Shown here: positions 33,250-44,260 of the stretch, piece by piece
Layout of the letters: each line of letters opens with the position of its first letter
How positions within the stretch are numbered: position 1 is the stretch's first letter
Assembly: GCF_029407905.1 (NCBI RefSeq)
Contig: NC_073630.1
Span: 47,331,001 to 47,395,000 of the forward strand
Direction: 5' to 3'
Length of the DNA: 64,000 bases
Source of the DNA: Bubalus kerabau
Lineage: Eukaryota > Chordata > Mammalia > Artiodactyla > Bovidae
Notes under the pieces: generated by a model
Told to the model about the DNA's origin: nothing
The model's database searches: none
Seen by the model: the letters and a program-made list of their open reading frames with translations, nothing else
Translations under genes and position numbers: made by a program

Positions 33250-35220
33250 AAAAAATATTTTGTAATTTTTTAACCAATCATTAGAGAAATGAAAGTCAAA
33301 ACCATGAAATATGACCTCATGCCTGTTAGAGTAGCTAGGATCAAAAAAAGAGGTAGATGCTGGTGAAAATGAGGAGAAAAAGGAACCTTTGTTTACTGTT
33401 GGTAGGATTGTAAACTGGTACAAACATTATGGAAAACAGTACCTAGATTCCTCAAAAAATTAAAATAGGGCTACCATAAAATGCAGTGATTTCACTTCTA
33501 TGGAATGTATCTAAAGGAAACAAAAACACTATCTTGAAAAGAGAAAGATCTTCATCCCCATATTCATAAGAGTATAATTTACGACAGTCAGGATATGGAA
33601 TCAACCTAAGTATCCATCAATGGGTAAAATATTTGTGGAATATTATTCAGACACACAAAAGAAGGAACCAGCCATTTGCAACAAAATGGAAAGATCTTGA
33701 TGGCCATTATGCTAAGAGAAATAAGTCAGAAAAAAATAAATACTGTATGATATCACTTATAGGTGAGATCTAAAAAATCAAGCAAATGAATAAATTCAGT
33801 CATAGAGAAAGAGAACAGATTGTGGCTACCAGAGGCAGAGAGGAGGGAGAAAAGGAGTTGGATGAAGATGGTATAAAAGGAACTTACTTACAGTTATAAA
33901 ATAAATAAGTACTAAGTGCAGGTCAGGAAGCAACAGTTAGAACTGGACATGGAACAACAGACTGATTCCAAATAGGAAAAGGAGTATGTCAAGGCTGTAT
34001 ATTGTCACCCTGCTTCTTTAACTTATATGCAGAGTACATCATGAGAAACGCTGAACTGGAAGAAGCACAAGCTGGAATCAAGATCGCCTGGAGAAATAAC
34101 CTCAGACATGCAGATGACACCACCCTTATGGCAGAAAGTGAAGAGGAACTCAAAAGCCTCTTGATGAAAGTGAAAGTGGAGAGTGAAAAAGTTGGCTTAA
34201 AGCTCAACATTCTGAAAACGAAGATCATGGCATCTGGTCCCATCACTTCATGGGAAATAGATGGGGAAACAGTGGAAACAGTGTCAGACTTTATTTTTCT
34301 GGGTTCCAAAATCACTGCAGATGGTGACTGCAGCCATGAAATTAAAAGACGCTTACTCCTTGGAAGAAAAGTTATGACCAACCTAGATAGCATACTGAAA
34401 AGTAAAGACATTGCCAATGAAGGTCCGTCTAGTCAAGGCTATGGTTTTTCCTGTGGTCATGTATGGATGTGAGAGTTGGACTGTGAAGAAAGCTGAGCAC
34501 CAAAGAATTGATGCTATTGAACTGTGGTGTTGGAGAAGACTCATGAGAGTCCTTTGGACTGCAAGGAGATCCAACCAGTCCATTCTAAAGGAGATCAGCC
34601 CTGGGTGTTCTTTGGAAGGAATGATGCTAAAGCTGAAACTTCAGTACTTTGGCCACCTCATGCAAAGAGTTGACTCATTGGAAAAGACCCTGATGCTGGG
34701 AGGGATTGGGGGCAGGAGGAAAAGGGGATGACAGAGGATGAGGTAGCTGGATGGCATCACCGACTAGATGGACGTGAGTTTGAGTGAACTCTGGGAGATG
34801 GTGATGGACAGGGAGGCCTGGCGTGCTGCGATTCATGGGGTCGCAATGAGTTGGACATGACTGAGCGACTAAACTGAACTGAACTGAAGGACTATAATGT
34901 TCAACATGATGCTAAATGTAGATAACACTGCAATATGATATATATATATAATATTTATTTTCATATATATCAAACATATGAAAGCTTCATATTATATAAA
35001 TACATAAAAGTTGAAAAAAGTAACTCCTAAGAATTCTCATCACAGGAAAAACATTTTTATTTTTATTTTCTTTTTTTGGTATTTATAGGAGATGATGAAT
35101 GTTAACTAAACTAATTGTAATAATGTCATCATAATGTAAGTCAAATCATTATCTTGTACATCTTAAATTTATATAGTGCTGTGTGTCAATCATATCTCAG
35201 TAAAATTGGACAAAAAATTT
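33250..35220 (+). mobile_element. L1 3' end split by a BovB insertion
   Basis: 33250-33915 ('tttactgttggtaggattgt', 'aacctaagtatccatcaatg', 'ggaatattattcagacacac') and 34889-35220 ('ttcaacatgatgctaaatgt', 'agtgctgtgtgtcaatcata', 'tctcagtaaaattgg') are contiguous parts of one L1 3' end. Only degraded end-of-ORF2 and 3' UTR sequence is present. Confidence 0.85.
33916..34888 (+). pseudogene. BovB LINE ORF2 remnant, 5'-truncated, inserted in L1
   Basis: 0.97 kb of younger-type BovB. The frame at 34002-34472 reads SPCFFNLYAEYIMRNAELEEAQAGIK then NNLRHADDTTLMAESEEELKSLLMKVKVESEKVGLKLN. The catalytic box at 34107-34118 is HADD instead of YADD, and two codons just upstream are missing relative to the copies at 38398 and 43231. 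A frameshift near 34410 moves the C-terminal part to the frame at 34411-34731 (GCESWTVKKAEHQRIDAIELWCWRRL, RRSNQSILKEISPGCSLEGMMLKLKLQYFGHLMQRVDSLEKTLMLGG). It ends with an (ACTGA)n tail at 34870-34888. RTE-type reverse transcriptase by motif; truncated upstream of motif A, so inactive. Confidence 0.93.
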
Positions 35221-35312
35221 TTTAAAATATTTTCATTTTATAAGTTTTAAAATACTTTATCTGTTTGGTCATTTTACAATGTGCATGTGTTATTTTTAAA
35301 AAATTAATAAAA

Positions 35313-35485
35313 TATAAGGGTAGTCTATTGGCTAAGACTCCATCCTGTGAATGCAGGGGGCTCAGGTTCAATCTCTGGTCAGGGAACTAGATCCCACATA
35401 ACACAAGTAAGAGTTCATAAAACCCAACTAAAAGACCCCACGAGCAGCAACTAAGACCCAGTGCAGCCAAATAAATAAATATTTA
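35313..35485 (+). mobile_element. CHR-type SINE
   Basis: Head 'tctattggctaagactccat', B-box-like 'aggttcaatctctggtcagg', body 'cgagcagcaactaagaccca' and an (AAAT)n tail. Confidence 0.82.
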
Positions 35486-35547
35486 ATCAACAAATAACCA
35501 AACAGATAGCCTCATGTTACAAAATGAATAAAATATGTACATTTTTA

Positions 35548-35762
35548 TGGGGCTTCCCCAATGGCTCAGCAGTAAAGAATCTGCTTGCAATGCAGGAGAT
35601 GCAGAAGATGAGGGTTTGATCCATGCGTTGGGAAGATTGTCTGGAGGAAAGAATGGCAACCCACTCATTTTCTTGCCAAGAAAATCTCATAGACAGAAGA
35701 GCCTGTCAGGCTACAACCATAGGTCACAAAGAGTCAGACACGACTGATGTGACTGAGCACGT
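35548..35762 (+). mobile_element. Bov-tA SINE
   Basis: Head 'ggggcttccccaatggctca', B-box-like 'gggtttgatccatgcgttgg', core 'atggcaacccactcattttc' and end 'gtcacaaagagtcagacacg'. Carries a 12-bp insertion before the B box. Confidence 0.9.
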
Positions 35763-36443
35763 ACAAAAGTAGATTTATTATACAATAAATTAATATACTA
35801 TATTATATAACTATATAGTTTTATATATTTACTTATAATACTTGTCTGTATATAATATATATGTACCTTCAAAGAAGAAATAAAACCACATGTTCAGTAT
35901 AATCACATTTCCTCTATTTTGAGGGAAAGGGATAAAAAACATTCAGACATATAAATCCAAGATAATTGTTATTAACTTCATGTATTTTCATTGTCTTTCC
36001 TCATATGCATACTTTTCTCCTGTTTTTTATTGTATTTGACATAGAATTTTGCATAAACTAATTAATTTGTATAAATTAACTAACATAACAAACATTTATT
36101 GATATTATTCCATAATCTCCATAAAGCCTAATTTTAATGTCTGGAAAATATATCTTGAAGAATTGTGCCATACTTATTTAATCTATATATCATGAGCTAG
36201 CATTTAAGTAGATTTCAATTATTCAGCATTGTAAACAACATTGCAATAAGTATTTGTTTTGCAAAAATATTATTCTTATTTAGCATATTTTTATTAAGAT
36301 AGATACCCACATGTAGAACTGTATAAATGTATTGGTTTTCACTCTTACAGGTTTTCTTTATCCTATTCCTCACTGTCTAATATAATCTCTCCCTACTGAC
36401 ACATTTTAGCAGGTTGGTCTATTTTTACATACTTATTATTATC
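35763..36443. other. Unassigned AT-rich sequence
   Basis: About 680 bp, mainly A/T, no recognised gene or element. Confidence 0.45.
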
Positions 36444-36450
36444 TACCCTT

Positions 36451-36735
36451 GAAAGTGAAAGTCACTCAGTGGTGTCCGACTCTTTGTGACCTCATGGACT
36501 ATAAGTCCATGGAATTCTCCAGGCCAGAATACTGGAGTGGGTAGCCTTTCCCTTCTCCAGGGGTCTTTCCAACACAGGAATTGAACCCAGGCAGATTCTT
36601 TACCAGCTGAGCCACAAGGGAAGCCCAAGAATACTGGAGTGGGTAGCCTATCCCTTCTCCAGTGGATCTTCCTGACCCAGGAAATGAACCTGGGTCTCCT
36701 GCATTGCAGGCGGATTCTTTACCAACTGAGCTACG
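36451..36735 (-). mobile_element. Dimeric Bov-tA SINE
   Basis: 36451-36625 is a Bov-tA in minus orientation ending with head 'gctgagccacaagggaagcc'. It runs on into a second core-plus-head at 36627-36735 ('aagaatactggagtgggtag', then B-box complement and 'accaactgagctacg'). The pair shares one BovB-like end. The 7-bp repeat taccctt at 36444-36450 and 36736-36742 may be one target-site duplication for the whole dimer. Confidence 0.85.
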
Positions 36736-36742
36736 TACCCTT

Positions 36743-38081
36743 ACAGTGTATATATCTATATCTTATCAGTAGTGAATTTCCATATAAAGTGGTTAGTAAT
36801 CAGTAGAAGATGTTCTAGCCAGGCTATTATGACATGAGGCTAATGGTAAGAGGCTATATACTAGGGGTTTCAGTCTGTAGTATTTCTACTTCACGTACCC
36901 TGCTGTTATATGAAGACTTTTCGAGAGTTCTGAGTGCCCAAGTTCTTTAGATGCTCTTATATAAAATTATTCCCATCGAGAGCATTTAAGATATTATATG
37001 AATTTTTAAAATATTTCTCCCTACTTAAAAAAAAAAAAAGCTCTTTTCTTCTTGTTTAAGATAGGAAGACACAACTCTCACCAACCCTGGAGACTACCTC
37101 TGATAAAATAGCCTAGGGTATATAAACCTCTATGACACCAAACAGAGAAAATTATATTGGTGGAGATGCTGAAAAACTGAATGACTCTAATGACTAGGTG
37201 ACAATTTTTTTTTTCTGAAAGTCAGGTCGTTTCTAATTCTTTAGTTTCAGCAAAACTGAAGAGGACTTAAGTTGTCAGACAGTAGATTAAAAATAATTTA
37301 TGATGCTAGATGACTATGTGAATTCTGGCATTTATCTCTGGAGAAGATCAAAGAATTGAGTGACATTGTTCCCTCCATTCCCAACCATTTATTTATGTGA
37401 ATAGGATTTCTCAGCACTCACATCTATAAAAAACAAAAATAGGAATGAAATGCTGTAACTATATGATTCTAGTAATAAGTGATATTTATTCATAGATATA
37501 TGAGTCAATGAAAGGATAAAAAGACATCTATTGCATTAAAAGAAGAATTTCCAATAAAATATTACTCTTATACTTAATGATTGTTAATCAGATTTGAAAT
37601 ATAACATATTGTTTTGATCAATGGTGTACTTAGGACTATTACTGCAACTTAATGTGGAAGATAATTTTAACACTTAACAGTCTTATGGTTACAGGGAACA
37701 TTTTAAAAATTAAATCTCAATTTATATACATGGTTTATTGTAAGGAAGTGTGTTCAGGTGATTGATAAAGTCTTTCAAGCATAAAACACATGAAATTAGG
37801 ATAAAATTATTCAGAGATAATAGAGTAAAAATTACTAGTTTGAAGAGTAAAAAGAATTTTAAGTTGTTCACATATTTTAAATGAACAGTGATGAGTATTT
37901 TTTACTATTATTATTGTATTTACATATTCTTTGAAAAATTTAAAGCATAATCCAACAGTTTTATTTTAAAAATTTAGTATTTCCACCATATGGTAAAAGA
38001 CATTTTTTTAAGTATTTAAATACATGATGACAAATGTCAGCTTCCAAGTGAAAAGAGAAAGAGTAAGTATATAGTTTTCCT
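36743..38081. other. Unassigned AT-rich sequence
   Basis: 1.3 kb, no recognised gene or repeat family. A-run at 37025-37038 and T-run at 37205-37213. Confidence 0.45.
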
Positions 38082-38092
38082 AAATTATTTTA

Positions 38093-39182
38093 TTATTAAC
38101 TATGCCAAAGCCTTTGACTGTGTGGATCACAATAAACTGTGGAAAATTCTGAAACAGATTAGAATACCAGACCACCTGACCTGCGTCTTGAGAAGCCTAT
38201 ATGCAGGTCAGGAAGTAACAGTTAGAATTGGACATGGAACAACAGACTGGTTCCAAATAGGAAAAGGAGTACGTCAAGGTTGTATACTGTCACCCTGCTT
38301 ATTTAACTTCTATGCAGAGTACATCATGAGAGACGCTGGGCTGGAAGAAGCACAAGCTGGAATCAAGATTGCCAGGAGAAATATCAATAACCTCAGATAT
38401 GCAGATGACACCACCCTTATGGCAGAAAGTGAAGAGGAACTCAAAAGCCTCTTGATGAAAGTGAAAGTGGAGAGTGAAAAAGTTGGCTTAAAGCTCAACA
38501 TTCAGAAAACGAAGATCATGGCATCTGGTCCCATCACTTCATGGCAAAGAGATGGGGAAACGGTGGAAACAGTGTCAGACTTTATTTTGGGGGGCTCCAA
38601 AATCACTGCAGATGGTGATTGCAACCATGAAATTAAAAGATGCTTACTCCTTGGAAGGAAAGTTATGACCAACCTAGATAGCATATTGAAAATCAGAGAC
38701 ATTACTTTGCCAACAAAGGTCCATCTAGTCAAGGCTATGGTTTTTCAGTATTCATGTATGGATGTGAGAGTCGGACTGTGAAGAAAGCTGAGCACCAAAG
38801 AATTGATGCTTTTGAACTGTGATATTGGAGAAGACTCTTGAGAATCCCTTGGACTGCAAGGAGATCCAACCAGTCCATCCTAAAGGAGATCAGTCCTGGG
38901 TGTTCATTGGAAGGACTGATACTGAAGTTGAAACTCCAATACTTTGGCCACCTCATGCGAAGAGTTTACTCATTGGAAAAGACCCGGATGCTGGGAGGAA
39001 TTGGGGGCAGGAGGAGAAGGGGACGACAAAGGATGAGATGGCTGGATGGCATCACTGACTCAATGGACTGTGAGTTTGGGTGAACTCCAGGAGTTGGTGA
39101 TGGACAGAGAGGCCTGGTGTGCTGTGATTCATGGGGTCACAAAGAGTCGGACATGACTGAGCGACTGAATTGAACTGAACTG
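38093..39182 (+). pseudogene. BovB LINE ORF2 remnant with intact YADD box, exact target-site duplication
   Basis: 1.09 kb, 5'-truncated inside the reverse transcriptase. The exact 11-bp repeat aaattatttta at 38082-38092 and 39183-39193 flanks it. The frame 38122-38781 (219 residues) carries the DHNKLWK segment, motif B block QIGKGVRQGCILSPCLFNFYAEYIM, and NNLRYADDTTLMAESEEEL with YADD at 38398-38409. A frameshift at about 38745 ends it (MVFQYSCMDVRVGL). The C-terminal part continues in another frame at 38838-39083 (RIPWTARRSNQSILKEISPG, GRRRRGRQRMRWLDGITDSMD). The endonuclease and the N-terminal part of the reverse transcriptase are absent, so it is not functional. It is one of the least decayed copies here. 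Confidence 0.95.
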
Positions 39183-39193
39183 AAATTATTTTA

Positions 39194-39971
39194 GGGATAT
39201 TCTGTAAGCTATACTTATTAAACTTTATGCTTTATCATAACTGCTATTATCAAGTAGTATAGACAATAGTCAACCACACCTCATCCTTGGGATTCACTCC
39301 ATGCCTGCAATATTATCCATGACTCTGTCTCACCCCAAACCTTACCCCATTCAAGGCTCTGGAACCATTCTTGACCTCTACCAAAATGTCTCAGTTAAAT
39401 AGCACATATTGAGCAAAATTAATAATCTGCTAAAATTTTCAGTAGACACTGCAAGTTTAGTCCTTAATACAAATGACATCCAAGTGAGTTCCAATGAGCT
39501 CCCAGCAGGTGCCAAGCCAAGCATCTCTTCTACCAAGAACTGACTCCTCTATGGTCCAGCCATTGATTTTCCCTGTCACTCCTGTTGCTCACAGCCATGG
39601 CTGTGCCAAACACCACATCTCTCAGTTTCCCAGAAATTTTATGTTCAGAGGGAAAAATTATGTTCTTGTTGTCTTTAATATTTCACAAATCAAGCATGTT
39701 TGTTACATAAGCTAATTCAGATGTGATTTTTAAAAGTATCTTTTCACTTTAAAATTTTCCTAAGGACTTATGATTTTTTCATGTATGGGTTATTTAGACT
39801 TCTGTTCTAAGGAATTTTCTTTTCCCAGAATCAAAGAATGGATATGATGGGACTGCACTGACTTGAAATGATATGTTTAAAATATAATATGGAAGATTGA
39901 TACAAATCTAAGAATGGCAGGCTGTGCCATGTGTTTTTTATTCAAGATAAACATCTATTAAAATGTTCCTT
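39194..39971. other. Unassigned sequence
   Basis: About 780 bp without a recognised gene or repeat. The 73-residue ORF at 39494-39715 has no motif. Confidence 0.45.
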
Positions 39972-39985
39972 ATAAATTGATCTGC

Positions 39986-40205
39986 ACCTGTGTGCATGCT
40001 AAGTCACTTCAGGGGTGTCCAGCTCTTTGTGACCCTATGGACCACCAGGCTCTTCTGTCCATGGGATTCTCCAGGCAAGAATACTAGAGTGAGTTGCCAT
40101 GCCCTCCTCTAGGGGATCTTCCTGACTGAGGGATTGAACCCCCATATCTTATGTCTCCTGCATTGGTAGGCAGGTTATTTACCACTAGCACCACCCGGGA
40201 AGCCC
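39986..40205 (-). mobile_element. Bov-tA SINE with exact 14-bp target-site duplication
   Basis: Minus copy: BovB-like end 'atgctaagtcacttcagggg', core, a 'catatcttatgtctcctgca' variant, and head 'gcaccacccgggaagccc'. The exact repeat ataaattgatctgc is at 39972-39985 and 40206-40219. Confidence 0.94.
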
Positions 40206-40224
40206 ATAAATTGATCTGCTAAGA

Positions 40225-40545
40225 ATTTAAAGTACTTTTTAATTACAGTATAATTGACTTACAATATTATATTAATTTGAGGTGTACTATATAGTAATTC
40301 AATATTTTTATAGATTATACTCTATATAAAGTTGTGATAAAATATTAGCTATACTTCCCATGTTGTATTTTACATCTTTGTTACTTACCTGTTTTATACC
40401 TAATAGTTTGTACTTAATCCTCCTGACACGTTTTCCCTTTCCCTTGACTTTGGCAACCACAAGTCTATTCACTACATCTGTGCATTTGTTTCATTTTGTT
40501 ATATTTGTTTTACTTTTTAGATTACACATATAACTGGAAAAAAAA
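40225..40545 (-). mobile_element. L1 3' end, minus strand
   Basis: 'taattacagtataattgact', 'tacaatattatattaatttg', 'aggtgtactatatagtaatt' and later 'tttggcaaccacaagtctat' then 'ttttagattacacatataac' follow the complement of an artiodactyl L1 3' end. Confidence 0.75.
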
Positions 40546-40795
40546 AAAAGGTTTCACTCTCTTTATAAAGAGGAGGAAGTGTTGTATTCCCTTCATGTAA
40601 ATGAAAATGCATCACAAGTCTCAAAACTGAGTAGAAACTTCAACCCAGGTATAACTCGATGGATCCAAGAGTGCTTTACAAAATTCTCAGGTTGCAAGAA
40701 ACCATCTGTAGCACAATCTAGCAGATCTTGATTGCTCTACCTCCTTTTCACTTCTCCAAAATATAACTGGTAAAATATAGTTAAACCCAGGTAAT
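40546..40795. other. Unassigned sequence upstream of BovB
   Basis: 250 bp, with an A-run at 40540-40551. It lies outside the target-site duplication of the following BovB and is not recognised. Confidence 0.4.
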
Positions 40796-40868
40796 CTGGT
40801 TTCACAGAAAACTAGTCAATCTAATCACACTAGGACCACAGCCTTGTCTAATTCAATGAAACTAAACC

Positions 40869-41905
40869 ATGCCCGTGGGGCAACCCAAGGTGGGCAAGGT
40901 CATGGTGGAGAGATCTGACAGAATGTGGTCCACTGGAGAAGGGAATGGCAAACCACTTCAGTATTTTTGCCTTGAGAACCCCATGAACAGTATGAAAAGG
41001 CAAAATGGTAGGATACTGAAAGAGAAACTCCCCAGGTCAGTAGGTGCCCAATATGCTACTGGAGATCAGTGGAGAAATAACTCCAGAAAGAATGAAGGGA
41101 TGGAGCCAAAGCAAAAACAATACCCAGCTGTGGATATGACTGGTGATAGAAGCAAGGTCCGTTGCTGTAAAGAGCAATATTGCATAGGAACCTGGAATGT
41201 CAGGTCCATGAATCAAGGCAAATTGGAAGTGGTCAAACAAGAGATGGCAAGAGTGAATGTAGACATTCTAGGAATCAGCGAATTGAAATGGACTAGAATG
41301 GGTGAATTTAACTCAGATGACCATGATATCTACTACTGCGGGCAGGAATCCCTCAGAAGAAATGGAGTGGCCATCATGGTCAACAAAAGAGTCCAAAATG
41401 CAGTACTTGGATGCAATCTCAAAAACGACAGAATGATCTCTGTTCATTTCCAAGGAAAACCATTCAATATCACAGTAATCCAAGTCTATGCCCCAACCAG
41501 TAACACTGAAGAAGCTGAAGTTGAATGGTTCTATGAAGACCTACAAGACCTTTTAGAACTAACACCCAAAAAAGATGTCCTTTTCATTATAGGGGACTGG
41601 AATGCAAAAGTAGGAAGTCAAGAAACACCTGGAGTAACAGGCAAATTTGGCCTTGGAATACAGAATGAAACAGGGCAAAGGCTAATACAGTTTTGCCAAG
41701 AGAATGCACTGGTCATAACAAACACCTTCTTATAACAACACAAGAGAAGACTCTACACATGGACATCACCAGATGGTCAACACCAAAATCAGATTGATTA
41801 TATTCTTTGCAGCCAAAGATGGAGAAGCTCTATATAGTCAGCAAAACCAAGACCAGGAGCTGACTGTGGCTCAGACCATGAACTCCTTATTGCCAATTCA
41901 GACTG
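40869..41905 (+). pseudogene. BovB ORF2, endonuclease part, interrupted
   Basis: Codes for the N-terminal apurinic/apyrimidinic-type endonuclease that nicks the target DNA in RTE retrotransposition. The open frame 40869-41735 is 288 residues. Visible motifs are CIGTWNVRSM (Asn of motif I), LGISELKW (catalytic Glu), QVYAPTSN, and IGDWNAKVG (Asp/Asn pair). An in-frame stop at 41733-41735 ends it. The same frame continues through LYTWTSPDGQHQNQIDYILCS, a second stop at 41835-41837, and the last catalytic motif SDH at 41871-41879. The frame is then lost near 41900. The start used is the first ATG of the frame; the true start of the element's ORF is not certain. All catalytic motifs are recognisable, yet the two stops separate them, so the product cannot be made whole. 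Confidence 0.92.
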
Positions 41906-41908
41906 AAA

Positions 41909-43989
41909 TTGAAGAAAGTAGGGAAAACCACTAGACCATTCAGGTATGACCTAAATAAAATCCTTTATGATTATACAGTGGAAGTGAGAAATAGATTTAA
42001 GGGCCTAGATCTGATAGATAGAGTGCCTGATGAACTATGGAATAGGTTCGTGACATTGTACAGGAGACAGGGATCGAGACCATTCCCATAGAAAAGAAAT
42101 GCAAAAAAGCAAAATGGTTGTCTGGGGAGGCCTTACAAATAGCTGTGAAAAGAAGAGAAGCAAAAAGCAAAGGAGAAAAAGAAAGATATAAACATCTGAA
42201 TGCAGAGTTCCAAAGAATAGCAAGAAGAGATAAGAAAGCCTTCTTCAGCGATCAATGCAAAGAAATAGAGGAAAACAACAGAATGGGAAAGACTAGGGAT
42301 CTCTTCAAGAAAATCAGAGATACCAAAGGAACATTTCATGCAAAGATGAGCTCGATAAAGGACAGAAATGGTATGGACCTAACAGAAGCAGAAGATATTA
42401 AGAAGAGATGGCAAGAATACACAGAAGAACTGTACAAAAAAGATCTTCACGACCCAGATAATCACGATGGTGTGATCACTGACCTAGAGCCAGACATGCT
42501 GGAATGTGAAGTCAAGTGGGCCTTAGAAAGTATCACTACGAACAAAGCTAGTGGAGGTGATGGAATTCCAGTTGAGCTATTCCAAATCCTGAAAGATGGT
42601 GCTGTGAAAGTGCTGCACTCAATATGCCAGCAAATTTGGAAAACTCAGCAGTGGCCACAGGACTGGAAATGGTCAGTTTTCATTCCAATCCCAAAGAAAG
42701 GCAATGCCAAAGAATGCTCAAACTAATGCACAATGGCACTCATCTCACATGCTGGTAAAGTAATGCTCAAAATTCTCCAAGCCAGGCTTCAGTAATATGT
42801 GAACCGTGAACTTCCTGATGTTCAAGCTGGTTTTAGAAAAGGCAGAGGAACCAGAGATCAAATTGCCAACATCCGCTGGATCATCGAAAAAGCAAGAGAG
42901 TTCCAGAAAAACATCTATTTCTGCTTTATTGAGTATGCCAAAGCCTTTGACTGTGTGGATCACAATAAACTGTGGAAAATTCTTCAAGAGATGGGAATAC
43001 CAGACCACCTGATCTGCCTCTTGAGAAATTTGTATGCAGGTCAGGAAGCAACAGTTAGAACTGGACATGGAACAACAGACTGGTTCCAAATAGGAAAAGG
43101 AGTTTATCAAGGCTGTATATTGTCACCTTGTTTATTTAACTTATATGCAGAGTACATCATGAGAAATGCTGGACTGGAAGAAACACAAACGGGAATCAAG
43201 ATTTCTGGGAGAAATATCAATAACCTCAGATATGCAGATGACACCACCCTTATGGCAGAAAGTGAAGAGGAACTCAAAAGCCTCTTGATGAAAGTGAAAG
43301 TGGAGAGTGAAAAAGTTGGCTTAAAGCTCAACATTCAGAAAACGAAGATCATAGCATCTGGTCCCATCACTTCATGGGAAATAGATGGGGCAACAGTGGA
43401 AACAGTGTCAGACTTTATTTTTCTGGGTTCCAAAATCACTGCAGATGGTGACTGCAGCCACGAAATTAAAAGACACTTACTCCTTGGAAGGAAAGTTATA
43501 ACCAACCTAGATAGCATATTCAAAAGCAGAGACATTACTTTGTCAACAAAGGTCCATCTAGTCAAGGCTATGGTTTTTCCTGTGGTCATGTATGCATGTG
43601 AGAGTTAGACTGTGAAGAAGGCTGAGCGCCGAAGAATTGGTGCTCTTGAACTGTGGTGTTGGAGAAGACTCTTGAAAGTCCCTTGGACTGCAAGGAGATC
43701 CAACCAGTCCATCCTAAAGGAGATCAGTCCTGGGATTTCCTTGGAAGGAATGATGCTAAAGTTGAAACTCCAGTACTTTGGCCACCTCATGCTAAGAGTT
43801 GACTCATTGGAAAAGACTCTGTTGCTGGGAGGGATAGAGGGCAGGAGGAGAAGGGGACGACAGGGGATGAGATGGCTGGATGGCATCACTTACTCGATGG
43901 ACGTGAGTCTCAGTGAACTCCGGGAGTTGGTGATGGACAGGGAGGCCTGGCGCGCTGTGAATCATAGGGTGGCAAAGAGTTGGACATGA
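41909..43989 (+). pseudogene. BovB ORF2, reverse transcriptase and C-terminal part, interrupted
   Basis: Continues the same gene in two frames. 41909-42091 holds KVGKTTRPFRYDLNK and RFKGLDLIDRVPDELW in one frame. After a frameshift near 42095-42117 the rest is in another: 42118-42726 (linker and fingers, with ITTNKASGGDGIPVELFQ and FIPIPKKG), 42799-43608 (palm) and 43612-43989 (C-terminus). Stops lie at 42724-42726, 42793-42795 and 43606-43608. The palm has FIEYAKAFDCVDHNKLW (motif A), QIGKGVYQGCILSPCLFNLYAEYIM (motif B, with Y where sister copies have R) and NNLRYADDTTLMAES with YADD at 43231-43242. The C-terminus ends RRRRGRQGMRWLDGITYSMDVSLSELRELVMDREAW. The catalytic residues survive but the frame does not. 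Several stops are consistent with a few point changes, so the copy is fairly young. Confidence 0.93.
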
Positions 43990-44184
43990 CTGAGCGACTG
44001 ATCTGATCTGATCTGAAACTGGTTTCAAATTACAGTCACTTTTTAATGCTAAATTTAAAAGATGCTTAAAATCATATTGTTACCCATTTCCACCTACCAC
44101 ATACATCAATAACTTGAACTCTTTACTTCACAGTATAGACTTAAATTTTTTATAAATATCTTCTTGCTTGTATAATGAGCCCAC

Positions 44185-44260
44185 CAGGGTTCAAGGTATT
44201 GGGGATTAAAACCAAATAAAAATAATCCCTGCCTTAAAAAGTTCACAGTCTGTAGGGGAG
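44185..44260 (+). repeat. Ancient mammalian repeat fragment
   Basis: 'aaggtattggggattaaaac' and 'ccctgccttaaaaagttcac' then agtctgtaggggagg match the same old repeat as at 3896-4425. The flanking 44261-44890 is AT-rich and unassigned. Confidence 0.5.

Larger units (their letters stand above)
40805..44018 (+). mobile_element. Full-length BovB (RTE clade) LINE
   Basis: About 3.2 kb from the 5' end ('cagaaaactagtcaatctaa') to the tail, here an (ATCTG)n repeat at 44000-44015 instead of (ACTGA)n. The 9-bp repeat ctggtttca at 40796-40804 and 44019-44027 fits a target-site duplication. The 5' UTR-like part shares the 'agatctgacagaatgtggtc' segment with the minus copy at 2410-2600. Length equals the known full length of BovB, which makes it the only complete copy in the window. 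The coding region is described separately. Confidence 0.93.

Noticed and set aside
38122..38781. 219-residue reverse transcriptase ORF as a functional gene or bacterial-type retroelement
   Set aside because: It is a 5'-truncated BovB in a ruminant context with a frameshift and no endonuclease.
40869..41735. 288-residue ORF as a host AP endonuclease or exonuclease gene
   Set aside because: It lies inside a BovB with target-site duplications, is followed by BovB reverse transcriptase remnants, and lacks the last catalytic motif before its stop.
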